Of a stretch of 64,000 nucleotides of DNA, positions 49,554 to 58,552 are shown piece by piece. The notes below the pieces were generated by a model. The model did no database searches, was not told the DNA's origin, and saw only the letters and a program-made list of their open reading frames with translations. The position numbers and the translations under genes are program-made. The first letter of the stretch is position 1; each line of letters starts with the position of its first letter. The stretch covers positions 301,150 through 365,149 of the forward strand of contig MPNC01000004.1 of NCBI GenBank assembly GCA_002238825.1. Direction: 5' to 3'. Source of the DNA: SAR202 cluster bacterium bin87. GTDB lineage: Bacteria > Chloroflexota > Dehalococcoidia > Lucifugimonadales > UBA3495.

Positions 49554-50669
49554 TTAATTCAGGCTGACCGAGTCGGGGTTCGCGATGTAGGCGGCAGCGT
49601 CGGCAGCGGTTCCGTTGAGATGGCCGTTACCCTCTCCGTCGATGGGCTCTTCCTCGGGCACCTCGTCGCCCCGGATGAGGGCCTCGATCGCGTCGGCGAT
49701 TTCGCCGTGCTCCAGGAGGAAATTCTTGGAGTTTTCACGCCCTTGTCCCAGGCGGGTCTCGCCGTAGGAGTAAAAAGCGCCAGCCTTCTTGATGATGTTC
49801 TGGTTCACGCCGATGTCCAGCAGGTCGCCCATCTTGCTGATGCCCTGGTTGAACATGATGTCGAACTCGGCCACGCGGAAGGGAGCTGCGACCTTGTTCT
49901 TGACGATGCGTGCGCGCACGCGGCTGCCGATGATCTCCGACCCCTGCTTGAGCGACTCGCTGCGGCGCAGGTCGATACGGACGGAGCTATAGAACTTGAG
50001 CGCCCGGCCGCCGGGGGTGACCTCGGGGCTACCGTAGCTGATGCCGATCTTCTCGCGAATCTGGTTGATGAAAACGACCGCGGTGCGGGAACGGTTGATG
50101 GTGGCGGTGAGCTTGCGGAGGGCCTGCGACATGAGCCTGGCCTGCATGCCGACGTGGACGTCGCCCATGTCCCCTTCGATCTCGGCCTGCGGAACCAGTG
50201 CGGCGACGCTGTCGATGACGACGGCGTCAACGGCGCCGCTGCTGACCAGCTTCTCGGTGATGTCCAGCGCCTGCTCGGCGGAGTCGGGCTGGGAGATCAG
50301 CAGGTTGTTCAGGTCAAGGCCACAGCTGGTGGCGTAGTGTGGATCCAGGGCGTGTTCAGCGTCGATGTAGGCGGCGAGGCCGCCCATGCGCTGGGTCTCG
50401 GCCATGATGTGGATGGCAAGGGTGGACTTGCCGGCCGATTCCCCGCCGTAGATCTCGGTAACACGGCCGCGGGGCAGGCCGCCGACGCCCAGGGCCATGT
50501 CCAGGGACAGTGAGCCGGTGGGAATGACGTTGGTAATGAGGTGGGAGACCTGCTCGTCACCGCGCATCACCGCGCCCTTGCCGTGGTCTTTTTCAATACG
50601 GCCCAGGGCGACCTCGAGGGAGGCCAGCTTGTTCTTGTCGAGATTCAGGGTTTCGGGGTTTATTGCCAT
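49554..50669 (-). CDS. recA: Recombinase RecA
   Basis: A 371-aa RecA, the strand-exchange ATPase of homologous recombination and the SOS co-protease. Walker A is [13 protein letters not shown] near residue 60, Walker [18 protein letters not shown] near 145. Loop 1 ([20 protein letters not shown]) and loop 2 ([20 protein letters not shown]) are conserved; loop 2 shows the usual FGSPE as YGSPE. The C-terminus is acidic. GGGAGG lies upstream of the ATG. I looked for a LexA-like GAAC-N4-GTTC box in the 126 bp upstream and did not find one. Confidence 0.98.
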   Translation of the reverse strand: MAINPETLNLDKNKLASLEVALGRIEKDHGKGAVMRGDEQVSHLITNVIPTGSLSLDMALGVGGLPRGRVTEIYGGESAGKSTLAIHIMAETQRMGGLAAYIDAEHALDPHYATSCGLDLNNLLISQPDSAEQALDITEKLVSSGAVDAVVIDSVAALVPQAEIEGDMGDVHVGMQARLMSQALRKLTATINRSRTAVVFINQIREKIGISYGSPEVTPGGRALKFYSSVRIDLRRSESLKQGSEIIGSRVRARIVKNKVAAPFRVAEFDIMFNQGISKMGDLLDIGVNQNIIKKAGAFYSYGETRLGQGRENSKNFLLEHGEIADAIEALIRGDEVPEEEPIDGEGNGHLNGTAADAAAYIANPDSVSLN

Positions 50670-50795
50670 CGTTAGCCTCCCGCACGGCTGGTTTGCACTT
50701 ACGGGGAGTTTAGCACGTGCGTTCCATTAATGCAATGGAGCAATGTCGTTATTTTGCCGGGATTTACGGGGCCCACGGCCCCGAGGCTAGAAGTC

Positions 50796-51026
50796 TCAAA
50801 AGCCGCCGTCGAAGCCAATGGTGACGACGCCGTTCTCGACGATGATGGGGGTGATCCGCTCGCCGCCGGAGAGCTCTAGCAAGGCGGGCACCTGGTCGGG
50901 CTGCTTGGAGACGTCGATCTCAGTATAGGCCACCCGCTGGCGTCGGTAGTGCATCTTGGCCTGCGCGGAGAAGGGGCAGTCGGGGTGCGTGTAGAGGATG
51001 ATTTCGGTGTCGTTGGTCGTAGTCAA
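50796..51026 (-). CDS. Glutaredoxin-like protein
   Basis: A 76-aa thioredoxin-fold protein. I start it at the TTG at 51026 because AGGAG lies seven bases upstream. The longer frame has 35 extra residues of no coding character. ILYTHPDCPFSAQAKMHYRR carries the CPFS site, a monothiol variant of the usual CPYC. YTEIDVSKQPDQVPALLELS and RITPIIVENGVVTIGFDGGF are the remaining glutaredoxin strands; cis-Pro is in ITPI, and GFDGG corresponds to the usual GfxGf. It probably acts in glutathione- or bacillithiol-like redox or as an Fe-S carrier. It lies upstream of recA on the same strand. Confidence 0.85.
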   Translation of the reverse strand: MTTTNDTEIILYTHPDCPFSAQAKMHYRRQRVAYTEIDVSKQPDQVPALLELSGGERITPIIVENGVVTIGFDGGF

Positions 51027-51164
51027 TTTATGCTCCTGTGGATCACTTCGGGCGACCGGACAAGGTGACGCGCCATGAGGATGCCCAATTTTACGCAGGG
51101 GTCGGGTATAACGCAACGCGGGGAACACCATGGAGCCACAAGGCGCAACGTGCTAGCAGTACAC

Positions 51165-52397
51165 TTACTCGATGATCTCGTAATCTTGCATCAGCCCGCT
51201 CGGCGACGACCCATGGATAATATCGATTGAACCTTCCGAGTACTCGGCGTGATCGATGATCTTGGTCCATCGAGGCATAGGTTCACCTACGTAAGGGTTT
51301 GCGAAGAACACTGCGCGCGATTTGTCGACAGACCACGGGTAAGTGCCGTAAAACGTGGCAACGCCTATCACGTGCTGATTCTGTGGGCCCGACGAGTTGA
51401 ACCAGAAGCCGTCCAACTTACGCCTGCTGTGAGGTTCGGGCAACGGGCTGGTGTCGGCTGGGTTGCTGTGTGCGTAGAATGCGACCCCTATACTGCCAAA
51501 CAATACTTCATAGAGCCTGTCCAGCCGATGCGAGGTACGTAAGGCGATGATCAGATTGTTGACATCCCGATACCGCTTGGCTTTGTCGTAAAGCCGCTGT
51601 TTAGTCTTCCCGATATCGTCGACTACACCAGATTTGGCCGGCCCCATTCCAACAAACGCTCCTTTTCTTGGCCGGGAATCTGGCGAAATCGGCATTAACC
51701 TACCAGTGATGGTCCAACCATCGTGCGTGAAGGTCGTAGCCGGCAAAACGTCTAGACTGTATGCATTACGTTCGCACGCGGCATACAAATCCTCGTATTC
51801 GGTTTCATTTACGAGCTTCTCGAACGGACGCATGAGTTCACGTTTGCGTGGCACGGAGCGCAGTTTACCTTCCGTGCGAATATGCAGGACAAAATCTGGA
51901 GCATATAAGTCGTTGAGGATATCGAGCGCGAGCAATTCATTCCTATCGCGTTCCAAATCTGTGCCTGCTTCAATGTCGACATCTGTTGCCTCAACCACGT
52001 ACGAGTATTCCGCACCATCGTGAAGCGTCTCGGTGACCGCGAAATCAGGCGTGCGCCCTGCAATGCGAGGCTCTATTGTTACCTGCCCGCCCGCGCCGGT
52101 CAAAAATTCGTGGACAAGCAACTCGAAAAACGCGGCTTCAAATTGTCGGTCGTCCTTTCGCGACCCGGCCCCTTCATGTCGCATACGGCGCACAAGTGAA
52201 GTCCTGTGCTCCAACGGAAAGTGATCAATCCAGCGCTGGAGCATCTGACGAACCCTTCCATAATCAGGGAGAGCCGAACGGTCGAGGAAAGAATAGATCG
52301 ATTCTGACCTCCTCGCCAGTCCCGAGTAATTCCTTGGCTTATCATCAAACAACGGAAGGGCACTTGGATGGCGATAACGGTATTCGTCCCGCATCAA
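51165..52397 (-). CDS. Hypothetical protein with a PD-(D/E)XK-like core
   Basis: A 410-aa protein, no named family recognised. Residues 84-138 have the layout of a nuclease-like core: helix QFEAAFFELLVHEFLTGAGG, then the strand TPDFAV with D118, then YSYVVEATDVDI with E136. The ExK lysine is replaced by Thr (EAT), so activity is uncertain. The middle contains RDRNELLALDILNDLYAPDF. The C-terminal half (residues 250-410) has a run of aromatic strands (HVIGVATFYGTYPWSVDKSR). Its AT content is higher than that of its neighbours, which suggests transfer. The overall pattern resembles orphan defence-island genes, but I claim no function. Confidence 0.6.
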   Translation of the reverse strand: MMRDEYRYRHPSALPLFDDKPRNYSGLARRSESIYSFLDRSALPDYGRVRQMLQRWIDHFPLEHRTSLVRRMRHEGAGSRKDDRQFEAAFFELLVHEFLTGAGGQVTIEPRIAGRTPDFAVTETLHDGAEYSYVVEATDVDIEAGTDLERDRNELLALDILNDLYAPDFVLHIRTEGKLRSVPRKRELMRPFEKLVNETEYEDLYAACERNAYSLDVLPATTFTHDGWTITGRLMPISPDSRPRKGAFVGMGPAKSGVVDDIGKTKQRLYDKAKRYRDVNNLIIALRTSHRLDRLYEVLFGSIGVAFYAHSNPADTSPLPEPHSRRKLDGFWFNSSGPQNQHVIGVATFYGTYPWSVDKSRAVFFANPYVGEPMPRWTKIIDHAEYSEGSIDIIHGSSPSGLMQDYEIIE

Positions 52398-52497
52398 TTC
52401 ACCGATATACTTCTTGCACAGATGACATCGTTATGCCTGAGTTCCAACGCACAGCCTGGGTTCGCTAACGTGAGCAAATGACTGATGGCTATCGGCG

Positions 52498-53451
52498 TCA
52501 GACCGGAACGGACTGTGCTTCGAGAACTTCGTTGACGACCGATTCCTGGCTGCGCTCACGGAGCCGGGCCATGCTCTTGAGGATGACGCGGTGCGCCAGG
52601 GCGGGGGTCGCCAGGGTCTTGATGTCGTCGGGCGTAACGTACTCCTGGCCGCGGATGCCGGCCAGCGCCTGGGCGCAGCGGTAGAGGCCGAGAGTGGCGC
52701 GAGGGCTGGCGCCGAGCTCCACGTCGGGATGCTCGCGGGTGGCGCGTATCACCCGGACCAGGTAATCGCGCAGGACGGGATCGATGTAGACCCGCCGGAC
52801 CAGCGCCTGGATGTGTAGAACATCGTCAGCGGACGCCACGGGCTGCAGCGAAGTCAGTGGGTCGGCGTCCTCGAAGCGCTCGAGCATGGCGGTCTCGTCA
52901 TCTTCCGAGGGGTAACCCAGCCGGAGCCGGAGCAGGAAGCGGTCGATCTGGGCCTCGGGCAACGGGAATGTGCCCTCCAGCTCGATGGGGTTCTGGGTCG
53001 CCAGAACCAGGAAAGGCGCGGGCAACTGCACGGTGTCCTGGTCAACGGTGACCTGACGTTCGGCCATGGCTTCCAGCAGCGCGGACTGGGTCCTGGGGGT
53101 CGCGCGGTTGATCTCGTCGGCCAGAACGACCTGGGAGATGACCGGGCCGGGGCGGAACTCGAACTCGCCGTTGTGCTGGTTGTAGTAGTGGATGCCGGTG
53201 ATGTCCGACGGCATCAGGTCCGGCGTGAACTGGATGCGGCGAAACTCGCAGTCCAGCGAGTAGGCCAGTGAGCGGGCCAGGGTGGTTTTGCCGATGCCGG
53301 GGACGTCCTCAACCAATATGTGCCCGGCGCTGAAGAGGGCGGCCAGCGTGTATTCGATGACCTCATCCTTGCCGACGATGGCCAGCTGGATGTTCTCGCG
53401 GATCCGGGCGGCGGTGTCCGCGATCTGCTGTGCCTGGGAGACGGTGATCAC
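52498..53451 (-). CDS. MoxR-family AAA ATPase
   Basis: A 317-aa MoxR ATPase. I start it at the GTG at 53451, which overlaps the stop of the upstream gene by 4 bp (GTGA); the open frame runs on upstream only as a shadow. Walker A is EDVPGIGKTTLARSLAYSL near residue 45, Walker B VVLADEINRATPRTQSALLEAM near 108, sensor 1 LATQNPIELEGTFPLPEAQ, and the sensor 2 region SPRATLGLYRCAQALA near 255. MoxR proteins act as chaperones in metal insertion and often precede a DUF58 gene. Here no DUF58 gene is downstream. Instead, the gene is coupled to a sugar nucleotidyltransferase. Confidence 0.93.
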   Translation of the reverse strand: MITVSQAQQIADTAARIRENIQLAIVGKDEVIEYTLAALFSAGHILVEDVPGIGKTTLARSLAYSLDCEFRRIQFTPDLMPSDITGIHYYNQHNGEFEFRPGPVISQVVLADEINRATPRTQSALLEAMAERQVTVDQDTVQLPAPFLVLATQNPIELEGTFPLPEAQIDRFLLRLRLGYPSEDDETAMLERFEDADPLTSLQPVASADDVLHIQALVRRVYIDPVLRDYLVRVIRATREHPDVELGASPRATLGLYRCAQALAGIRGQEYVTPDDIKTLATPALAHRVILKSMARLRERSQESVVNEVLEAQSVPV

Positions 53452-54176
53452 GGGGTAGCCTCCACCGTGTCGGAAACCACGCCGGCCAGATACTCCTCGG
53501 CTTCGCGCAGGTCCTTGGGGGAGTCCACGCTGCGCCAGAAGGCGTCGGAGGAAACGGCGGACATGCGGCCCCCTGCTGCCAGGGCAGGGAATGTGCTGTT
53601 CTCGTGGTCGCCCAACTCGGGCAGCAGGCCACGGATGGCGGGGTGCAGAACGTAGACGCCGCCGTTGATGGCGTAGGGAAGGACCGCCTTTTCGCGGAAC
53701 TGCTCCACGGTGCCATTCGCGCCGGTGTCCACGATGCCGTAGGGGCTGGTCATTGGGACGGTGAGGATGGTGGCAAGGTGGCCCCGGTTTTGCGTACGAC
53801 GGGAATGGTAGTCGGCGATGAGCTCGGCCAGCGGCGCATCGGTGATGACATCGCCGTTGGTGGCGATCACCGGGCCATCTTCGCCGGGTAGGGCGGCCAG
53901 ACCCTGTCGCAGCGCGCCGCCGCGCCCGAGGGGAACATCTTCGTGGCTGTAGTGAGCGCGAATCCCGAGATGACCTCCGTCGCCGAAAAAGTCCCGCACG
54001 GCGTCGGCCAGGTGGCCGACCAGGAAAACAACGTCGGTGACGCCGGCTTCGCGTAGCCACTGCACCTGATGCCACAGGATCGGGCGGCCACACAGGGGGA
54101 TCATGGGCTTGGGCAAAGTGTCGGTCAAGGGACGAAGGCGTTCGCCTTTTCCACCGGCGAGGATGAGAGCGTACAT
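53448..54176 (-). CDS. Sugar-phosphate nucleotidyltransferase
   Basis: A 242-aa NTP_transferase-family enzyme that activates a sugar phosphate to an NDP-sugar. MYALILAGGKGERLRPLTDTLPKPMIPLCGRPI contains the nucleotide-binding LxxGxGxRLxPLT and the PKPM loop. GPVIATNGDVIT gives the metal-binding Asp, and VYVLHPAIRGLLPE follows. The size and the absence of a C-terminal left-handed helix fit GlmU-N/RfbF-like or HddC-type enzymes rather than GlmU. It probably supplies cell-surface polysaccharide precursors. Its last codons overlap the MoxR start by 4 bp, so the two are translationally coupled. Confidence 0.9.
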   Translation of the reverse strand: MYALILAGGKGERLRPLTDTLPKPMIPLCGRPILWHQVQWLREAGVTDVVFLVGHLADAVRDFFGDGGHLGIRAHYSHEDVPLGRGGALRQGLAALPGEDGPVIATNGDVITDAPLAELIADYHSRRTQNRGHLATILTVPMTSPYGIVDTGANGTVEQFREKAVLPYAINGGVYVLHPAIRGLLPELGDHENSTFPALAAGGRMSAVSSDAFWRSVDSPKDLREAEEYLAGVVSDTVEATP

Positions 54177-54382
54177 GGCGGGGGTATGCTAATGCGGCAG
54201 ACGGATGCGGTCAATGGCACGCTCTGCTGCCAATGACCACCTGGCGTATTGATCGGGTAAATCCATTTCGATTGCGACCTGCCCATTCGTTCCCGATGTC
54301 ACACCAGCAACCGAACGCGCCCCTGCAGTATGCGGGCAGGGGCGCGGCAATGGACTGAATCGGTCGGGTGACCGGATCAACC

Positions 54383-56260
54383 CTACTCGTAGGCTCTGGG
54401 GCGGAACTCTGATGAGCAGAATTGGATCTGTTCCCAGAATCCGGCCGCGTCCCGCTCAACGTTGACCGATTGCAGAAAATCGCGGGTTGGGTCGTCGTAG
54501 ATGATGCACGGCGCCCACAGGGCAATGTCAGGGAAAGCGAACAAAAGTGCTATCACCAAAGCCATGCAACCCATGAACGGTAAGACTCCGATATACACGT
54601 CGGTGATCGTGCTTTCTCGTAAAGCCTCCTGGGCCGCTGCGGTTTGTTCCGCCATCTGCGCGTCAACGTCCTGTCTCACGCCGTGGAGGATATAGAGGTT
54701 GATGCCCTCGGGCGGGCTGATCAGGGCAGCCTCCACCAGGATCACCATGATGATGCCGAACCAGACCAGGTCAACGCCAACCGCTTCCAGCGACGGCACC
54801 AGAATCGGGATGGTGGTCACCAGCATGGCAAAGCTTTCCATGAAGGTACCCAGCAGCAGGTAGAAGAACACCAGGATGATGACAAACTGGAGGGCGTTGA
54901 GATTCAGGCCAGTGATCCACTCCGAGATATCCTGGGAGATGCCGAGGCGCGCAAAGGCGAAGCTGAGGGTGAACGCCGCCATGACGATGAGCATGATCAT
55001 CGACGAGGTTCGAACGGTGGAGATGATGGCGTCGAACAACATTCCCTGGACCGCAGAACGGGCCTGGTTCCAGCTCTGGTAAGTGGGAGGCGGCAGCCGG
55101 TCCTGGCTCCCGATGAAATAGATGGCCAGATACCACGCCGGGAAGAAGATGAAACCCAGCATGACCAGGGTGGCGGACAGACCTGACAGGCGGCCGCGCT
55201 GCTGCTGCACGTAGTCGTCCAAAGCAAAGACCACCACCGGAAACAGGATGATACCGACCAGGATAACCGCGGTACGGTTGTCGCTGATCTTGCGGTACAA
55301 CTCGTTGGCAATGGCGACGACCAGCGCACCGACCACACCGAGGGCGGCGGCTTCGGTCGGCGTGGCCCAGCCGGTGTAAATGGAACCGAGCACGACAAAA
55401 ATGATGGCCAGCACCGGCACTATGGACATCATTCCGATGAGGGCTTCGAAGAGCATCCGCCGCCACTCGGAAACGGCCTCGCCGTAGGACAGGACGGACC
55501 GCCCGCGGCGATAATCGCCCCGGTCGTTGGCGTTTGCAATGCGGGCTTCGGTGGCCTGCTCCTGCAGGAGCGTCGCCATTTGTTCCTGGTCGTAGCGACG
55601 GATACCAATCCCGTGGAACCAGGCCCGGTAGAGGCGGCGGACTCCGTCGTCCATTGGCGCAGTGGTTGGAAATATGATCGAGGTGACGATCATCATCAGG
55701 ATCATAACGAACGCCAGGAGGAAGCCGGGCAGGAAGCCGCCCATGTAGAGGCGGCCGATGGACTCCTCAACCAGCACACCGTAGATGATGAGCCCGATGC
55801 TGGGCGGGATCAGGATGCCGAGAGTTCCGCCGGCCGCGAGGGAGCCGATGACGAGGCGCTCGCTGTAGCCGCGCTGTCGGAAGGACGGCAGCGAAACACG
55901 GCTGATGGTGGCGGAGGTGGCTACGCTGGAGCCGGAGCACGCAGCGAAGACGGCGCAGGAGGCGATGTTGGTGTGGAGGAGACCACCGGGCAGGAAGACG
56001 AGCCAACGGGACAGGGCCCCGTACATGCGCTCGCCCATGCCGGACCGGAGCATCAGCTCGCCCATGAGCAGGAAGAGGGGCACTGCGACCAGTATGAAGT
56101 TGGTGTTGCTCTCCCACGCCTTGTTGCCGAGGATGTTCCACAGCGGGGCATCGGAAAATGCCTGCATCATCACCAGGGACAGCACTCCGAGAGCGCCGGC
56201 GACGTACAATCCGATGAGGAAGAAAACTCCCATCATGCTGAAAGCGGTGATGATTGCCAT
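54383..56260 (-). CDS. TRAP transporter large permease, long form
   Basis: A 625-aa DctM/TRAP-T large subunit. Typical family sequence includes LGNKAWESNTNFILVAVPLF, GSSVATSATISRVSLP, LAAGGTLGILIPPSIGLIIY and LLGTFMESFAMLVTTIPILVP. Normal DctM has about 430 aa and 12-14 helices. This protein has an extra ~190 residues: a charged loop from about residue 200 to 260 and two to three added membrane segments near residues 325-390 (AVILVGIILFPVVVFALDD, then LSATLVMLGFIFFPAWYLA). TRAP transporters import organic acids with a periplasmic binding protein. The matching DctQ gene precedes it by 86 bp, but no DctP gene is visible in the window. Confidence 0.92.
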   Translation of the reverse strand: MAIITAFSMMGVFFLIGLYVAGALGVLSLVMMQAFSDAPLWNILGNKAWESNTNFILVAVPLFLLMGELMLRSGMGERMYGALSRWLVFLPGGLLHTNIASCAVFAACSGSSVATSATISRVSLPSFRQRGYSERLVIGSLAAGGTLGILIPPSIGLIIYGVLVEESIGRLYMGGFLPGFLLAFVMILMMIVTSIIFPTTAPMDDGVRRLYRAWFHGIGIRRYDQEQMATLLQEQATEARIANANDRGDYRRGRSVLSYGEAVSEWRRMLFEALIGMMSIVPVLAIIFVVLGSIYTGWATPTEAAALGVVGALVVAIANELYRKISDNRTAVILVGIILFPVVVFALDDYVQQQRGRLSGLSATLVMLGFIFFPAWYLAIYFIGSQDRLPPPTYQSWNQARSAVQGMLFDAIISTVRTSSMIMLIVMAAFTLSFAFARLGISQDISEWITGLNLNALQFVIILVFFYLLLGTFMESFAMLVTTIPILVPSLEAVGVDLVWFGIIMVILVEAALISPPEGINLYILHGVRQDVDAQMAEQTAAAQEALRESTITDVYIGVLPFMGCMALVIALLFAFPDIALWAPCIIYDDPTRDFLQSVNVERDAAGFWEQIQFCSSEFRPRAYE

Positions 56261-56346
56261 GTTTTACGGTCCTCCGTGCAGTGATGGCCGCCCGACGGAC
56301 GGCTGCTGTGGAGTTTGGAAGGGCTATGGTGGAAGGAGCAGGAGGG

Positions 56347-57018
56347 CTACACGCCGGAAGCCGCTTCTTGCAGGACCTCGGCGTCAGTTGCCAGATCGGC
56401 CACGTCGCCGCCGGAGTTCTTGTGCCAGATCTCCAGCAGGCCGCGCAGGATCATGCTCAGCATCCACTGGAAAGACGTGAAGGCGAGCATGGTGAAGCCG
56501 ACGGCGACAATCATCTGGAACATCCAGAGTTCGGGCAGGAAGTTGCCGATGAGATAGGTGTTCGCCAGGGCGGGTTCGCACAGGCCTTCGGCGTTGGTGC
56601 GGATGCACTTGGACTCGGCAACCTCCTCCCAACTCTTGATGGCCGTGATGAGGCCGAAAAAGCCCACGGACCCGAGGGCCATCCAGTCGGCCGCCGAACG
56701 CATATAGGGGTGGATTCGCGAAAAGAGGGGCAACAGAACGTCAATGCGGACGTGGGATCCGGTGCGCAGGGAATAGGAAAACGCCCAGGTTCCCGCGAAA
56801 GCCAGGACGTAGCCGCCCACCAGTTCCTGGTTGCCCAGGATGGGGCCGCCCAGCTTCCGCACTATCACCTGGTAGGTGATGTAGATGCCCAGAAGGAGCA
56901 GAAGTGTCCCGCAGATGTATCCAAAGCCGCGGTAGACCCAGTCCAGGGCGCCGTCGATTTTATGGATCAATCGGGTCAGGAAAACCGGCGTGGGGGTTGC
57001 CGCAGGTTGTGTAGTCAA
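56347..57018 (-). CDS. TRAP transporter small permease
   Basis: A 223-aa DctQ-family membrane protein with four predicted helices, near residues 36-58, 70-90, 108-126 and 165-190. GPILGNQELVGGYVLAFAGT and SLRTGSHVRIDVLL are typical of the family (the RxxxHVRxD-like segment). A 30-residue external loop (SKCIRTNAEGLCEPALANTY) holds two Cys residues that could pair. It works with the large permease encoded 86 bp downstream. The N-terminal tail is short and Pro/Thr-rich. The start is an ATG with CCGGAGG nine bases upstream. Confidence 0.9.
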   Translation of the reverse strand: MTTQPAATPTPVFLTRLIHKIDGALDWVYRGFGYICGTLLLLLGIYITYQVIVRKLGGPILGNQELVGGYVLAFAGTWAFSYSLRTGSHVRIDVLLPLFSRIHPYMRSAADWMALGSVGFFGLITAIKSWEEVAESKCIRTNAEGLCEPALANTYLIGNFLPELWMFQMIVAVGFTMLAFTSFQWMLSMILRGLLEIWHKNSGGDVADLATDAEVLQEAASGV

Positions 57019-57203
57019 CTGGCGCCTCCGGTAAGCCGGGCGAAAAAGTTAGAAATGCGCCGGCAGATCATTGAAAGCAGGATATTACAAGCGTCAAACA
57101 GGCGAAAATACCCACATATGGCACGCAGGATGGGACTATATTGGGCGTCCTGATAAAAGTCAACCGATGCAAAAACCGGTAACCGTTCAGAGTTGCGGAG
57201 GAC

Positions 57204-57350
57204 GTGTCATTACGAGCGCAGCGTGGCAATCTCGTTGGCGCCGGGGAGCCCTTCCGGGCAGACCCTGCTGCTACGATATCGAGGTTGCCACGCTTTGCTC
57301 ACAATGACAGTTCCAGTGAGACTGGGCTCGCGTCCTCACGCGAGCCCAGT
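57204..57350. mobile_element. MITE-A copy 12 and a 13-bp perfect hairpin
   Basis: Arms GTCATTACGAGCGCAGCG and TTGCTCACAATGACAG. The right outer end continues into ACTGGGCTCGCGT (57321-57333), loop CCTC and ACGCGAGCCCAGT (57338-57350), a perfect 13-bp stem that looks like two element ends placed head to head. The remaining parts of the 408-bp gap 57019-57426 hold no gene I can support. Confidence 0.65.
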
Positions 57351-57426
57351 CGAAGATCGGGCAAGTATAATTGTCACGGCGTCCCCCGGGCGGGGCAAAA
57401 CGTAAAGTAGCGATGAGGTGCATGAA

Positions 57427-58389
57427 ATGTCACAGGCGAACAATTTCGGAGTCCTGCTGCCCACGCGGGGCGTGCTGGTATATGCCGGCAGCAACGGCCC
57501 CCGGGTCGAGCTGACCTGGCAGATGGCCGAGACTGCCGAGCGCGCCGGCTACGACTCCGTCTGGGTTGGCGACAGCATCACCTCCAAGCCCCGCATGGAG
57601 CCGCTCACGGCCATGGCGGCCATCGCCGCCCGCACCAACCGGGTGAAGATCGGCACGGCCGTCCTGCTCAACGCCCTGCGCCATCCGGTGCATCTGGCGC
57701 ACTCCGCCGCCACCATCGACAACATCTCCGCCGGCCGCACGATCCTGGGTCTGGGTGCCGGACGCGGCAACAACCAGATGTTCATCGACGAGCACGCTGC
57801 CGTGGGAGTGCCGATCGAAGAACGCGCTCCCCGCATGGAGGAGAGCATCCGCGTCATGCGCGCGCTGTGGACTGGTGAGCCGGTCACCTCCGACGGCGAG
57901 TTCTATCCCCTCGAAAACGTCACGCTGGAACCGGGGCCCGTCCAGTCTTCGATCCCCCTCTGGATTTCCAGCAACTGGGTGCGGCGCGGCCTGGCCCGGG
58001 TTGCCGAGCTCGGCGACGCCTGGATCACCAACGTCCCGTCCACGGAACTGTTCGACCGCTGCTGGCAGCGGATCGAGCAGAACGCCGGCGAACTCGGCCG
58101 CGATGCGTCCGAGATAGGCCGCTGCCTGTATATCTCGGTGAACCTGAAGGACGACACCGACGCCGCCCTGGCCGAGGGCGACCGGTTCATGCAGGCCTAC
58201 TACAGCGTGCCCTACGACGTCATCAGCAAGCAGTTGCTGTGCGTCTTCGGCCCGCCCCAGAAGAGCATCGACGCCATCAAGGCCTACCAGGACAGCGGCG
58301 CCGACTACTTCATCGTCAGGTTCGCCTCGCCGGACCAGATGGGCCAGATGGCGCGGTTCACCGAGGAAGTCCTGCCCCACGTCTCCTGA
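57427..58389 (+). CDS. LLM-class (luciferase-like) flavin/F420 oxidoreductase
   Basis: A 320-aa member of the luciferase-like monooxygenase/F420 reductase superfamily. I start it at the ATG at 57427, with GAGG nine bases upstream. NFGVLLPTRGVLVYAGSNGP begins the TIM barrel. AERAGYDSVWVGDSI and AARTNRVKIGTAVLL are typical early strands, and ISAGRTILGLGAGRGNNQMF carries the cofactor-phosphate binding Gly-rich loop. Which cofactor (FMN or F420) cannot be decided, but the IGxGAG loop and length of about 320 fit F420-dependent enzymes common in Chloroflexota and Actinobacteria. The substrate is unknown. Confidence 0.9.
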   Translation: MSQANNFGVLLPTRGVLVYAGSNGPRVELTWQMAETAERAGYDSVWVGDSITSKPRMEPLTAMAAIAARTNRVKIGTAVLLNALRHPVHLAHSAATIDNISAGRTILGLGAGRGNNQMFIDEHAAVGVPIEERAPRMEESIRVMRALWTGEPVTSDGEFYPLENVTLEPGPVQSSIPLWISSNWVRRGLARVAELGDAWITNVPSTELFDRCWQRIEQNAGELGRDASEIGRCLYISVNLKDDTDAALAEGDRFMQAYYSVPYDVISKQLLCVFGPPQKSIDAIKAYQDSGADYFIVRFASPDQMGQMARFTEEVLPHVS

Positions 58390-58431
58390 TGGGCCGGGGC
58401 CATGCGTATTCCCATCGCTCCCACCACGCAC

Positions 58432-58540
58432 CAACTCGAGCCCCTGCCGTCATTGCGAGCGAAGCGCGGCAATCTCGTCGACGGGGCAGCCCACGCCCTG
58501 GTCCGACCGACGTATCCGGAGGAATGACCGCTCGGGTGAG
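58432..58540. mobile_element. MITE-A copy 13, decayed right arm
   Basis: The left arm is well preserved (GTCATTGCGAGCGAAGCG, then CGGCAATCTCGTCGACGGGG). The right arm is reduced to GGAGGAATGACC and CTCGGGTGAG. The end lies 12 bp before the 58553 gene, and part of that gene's ribosome-binding region (AGGAGGAGA) directly follows it. Confidence 0.6.
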
Positions 58541-58552
58541 TTAGGAGGAGAC

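Noticed and set aside
50767..50783. CGGGGCC-CAC-GGCCCCG hairpin after the glutaredoxin gene, as a terminator
   Set aside because: The stem is short (7 bp) and no T-run follows on the minus strand.
50670..50795. A LexA/SOS box upstream of recA
   Set aside because: GAACGCACGTGC is present, but the second half-site does not match GTTC, so I do not claim an operator.
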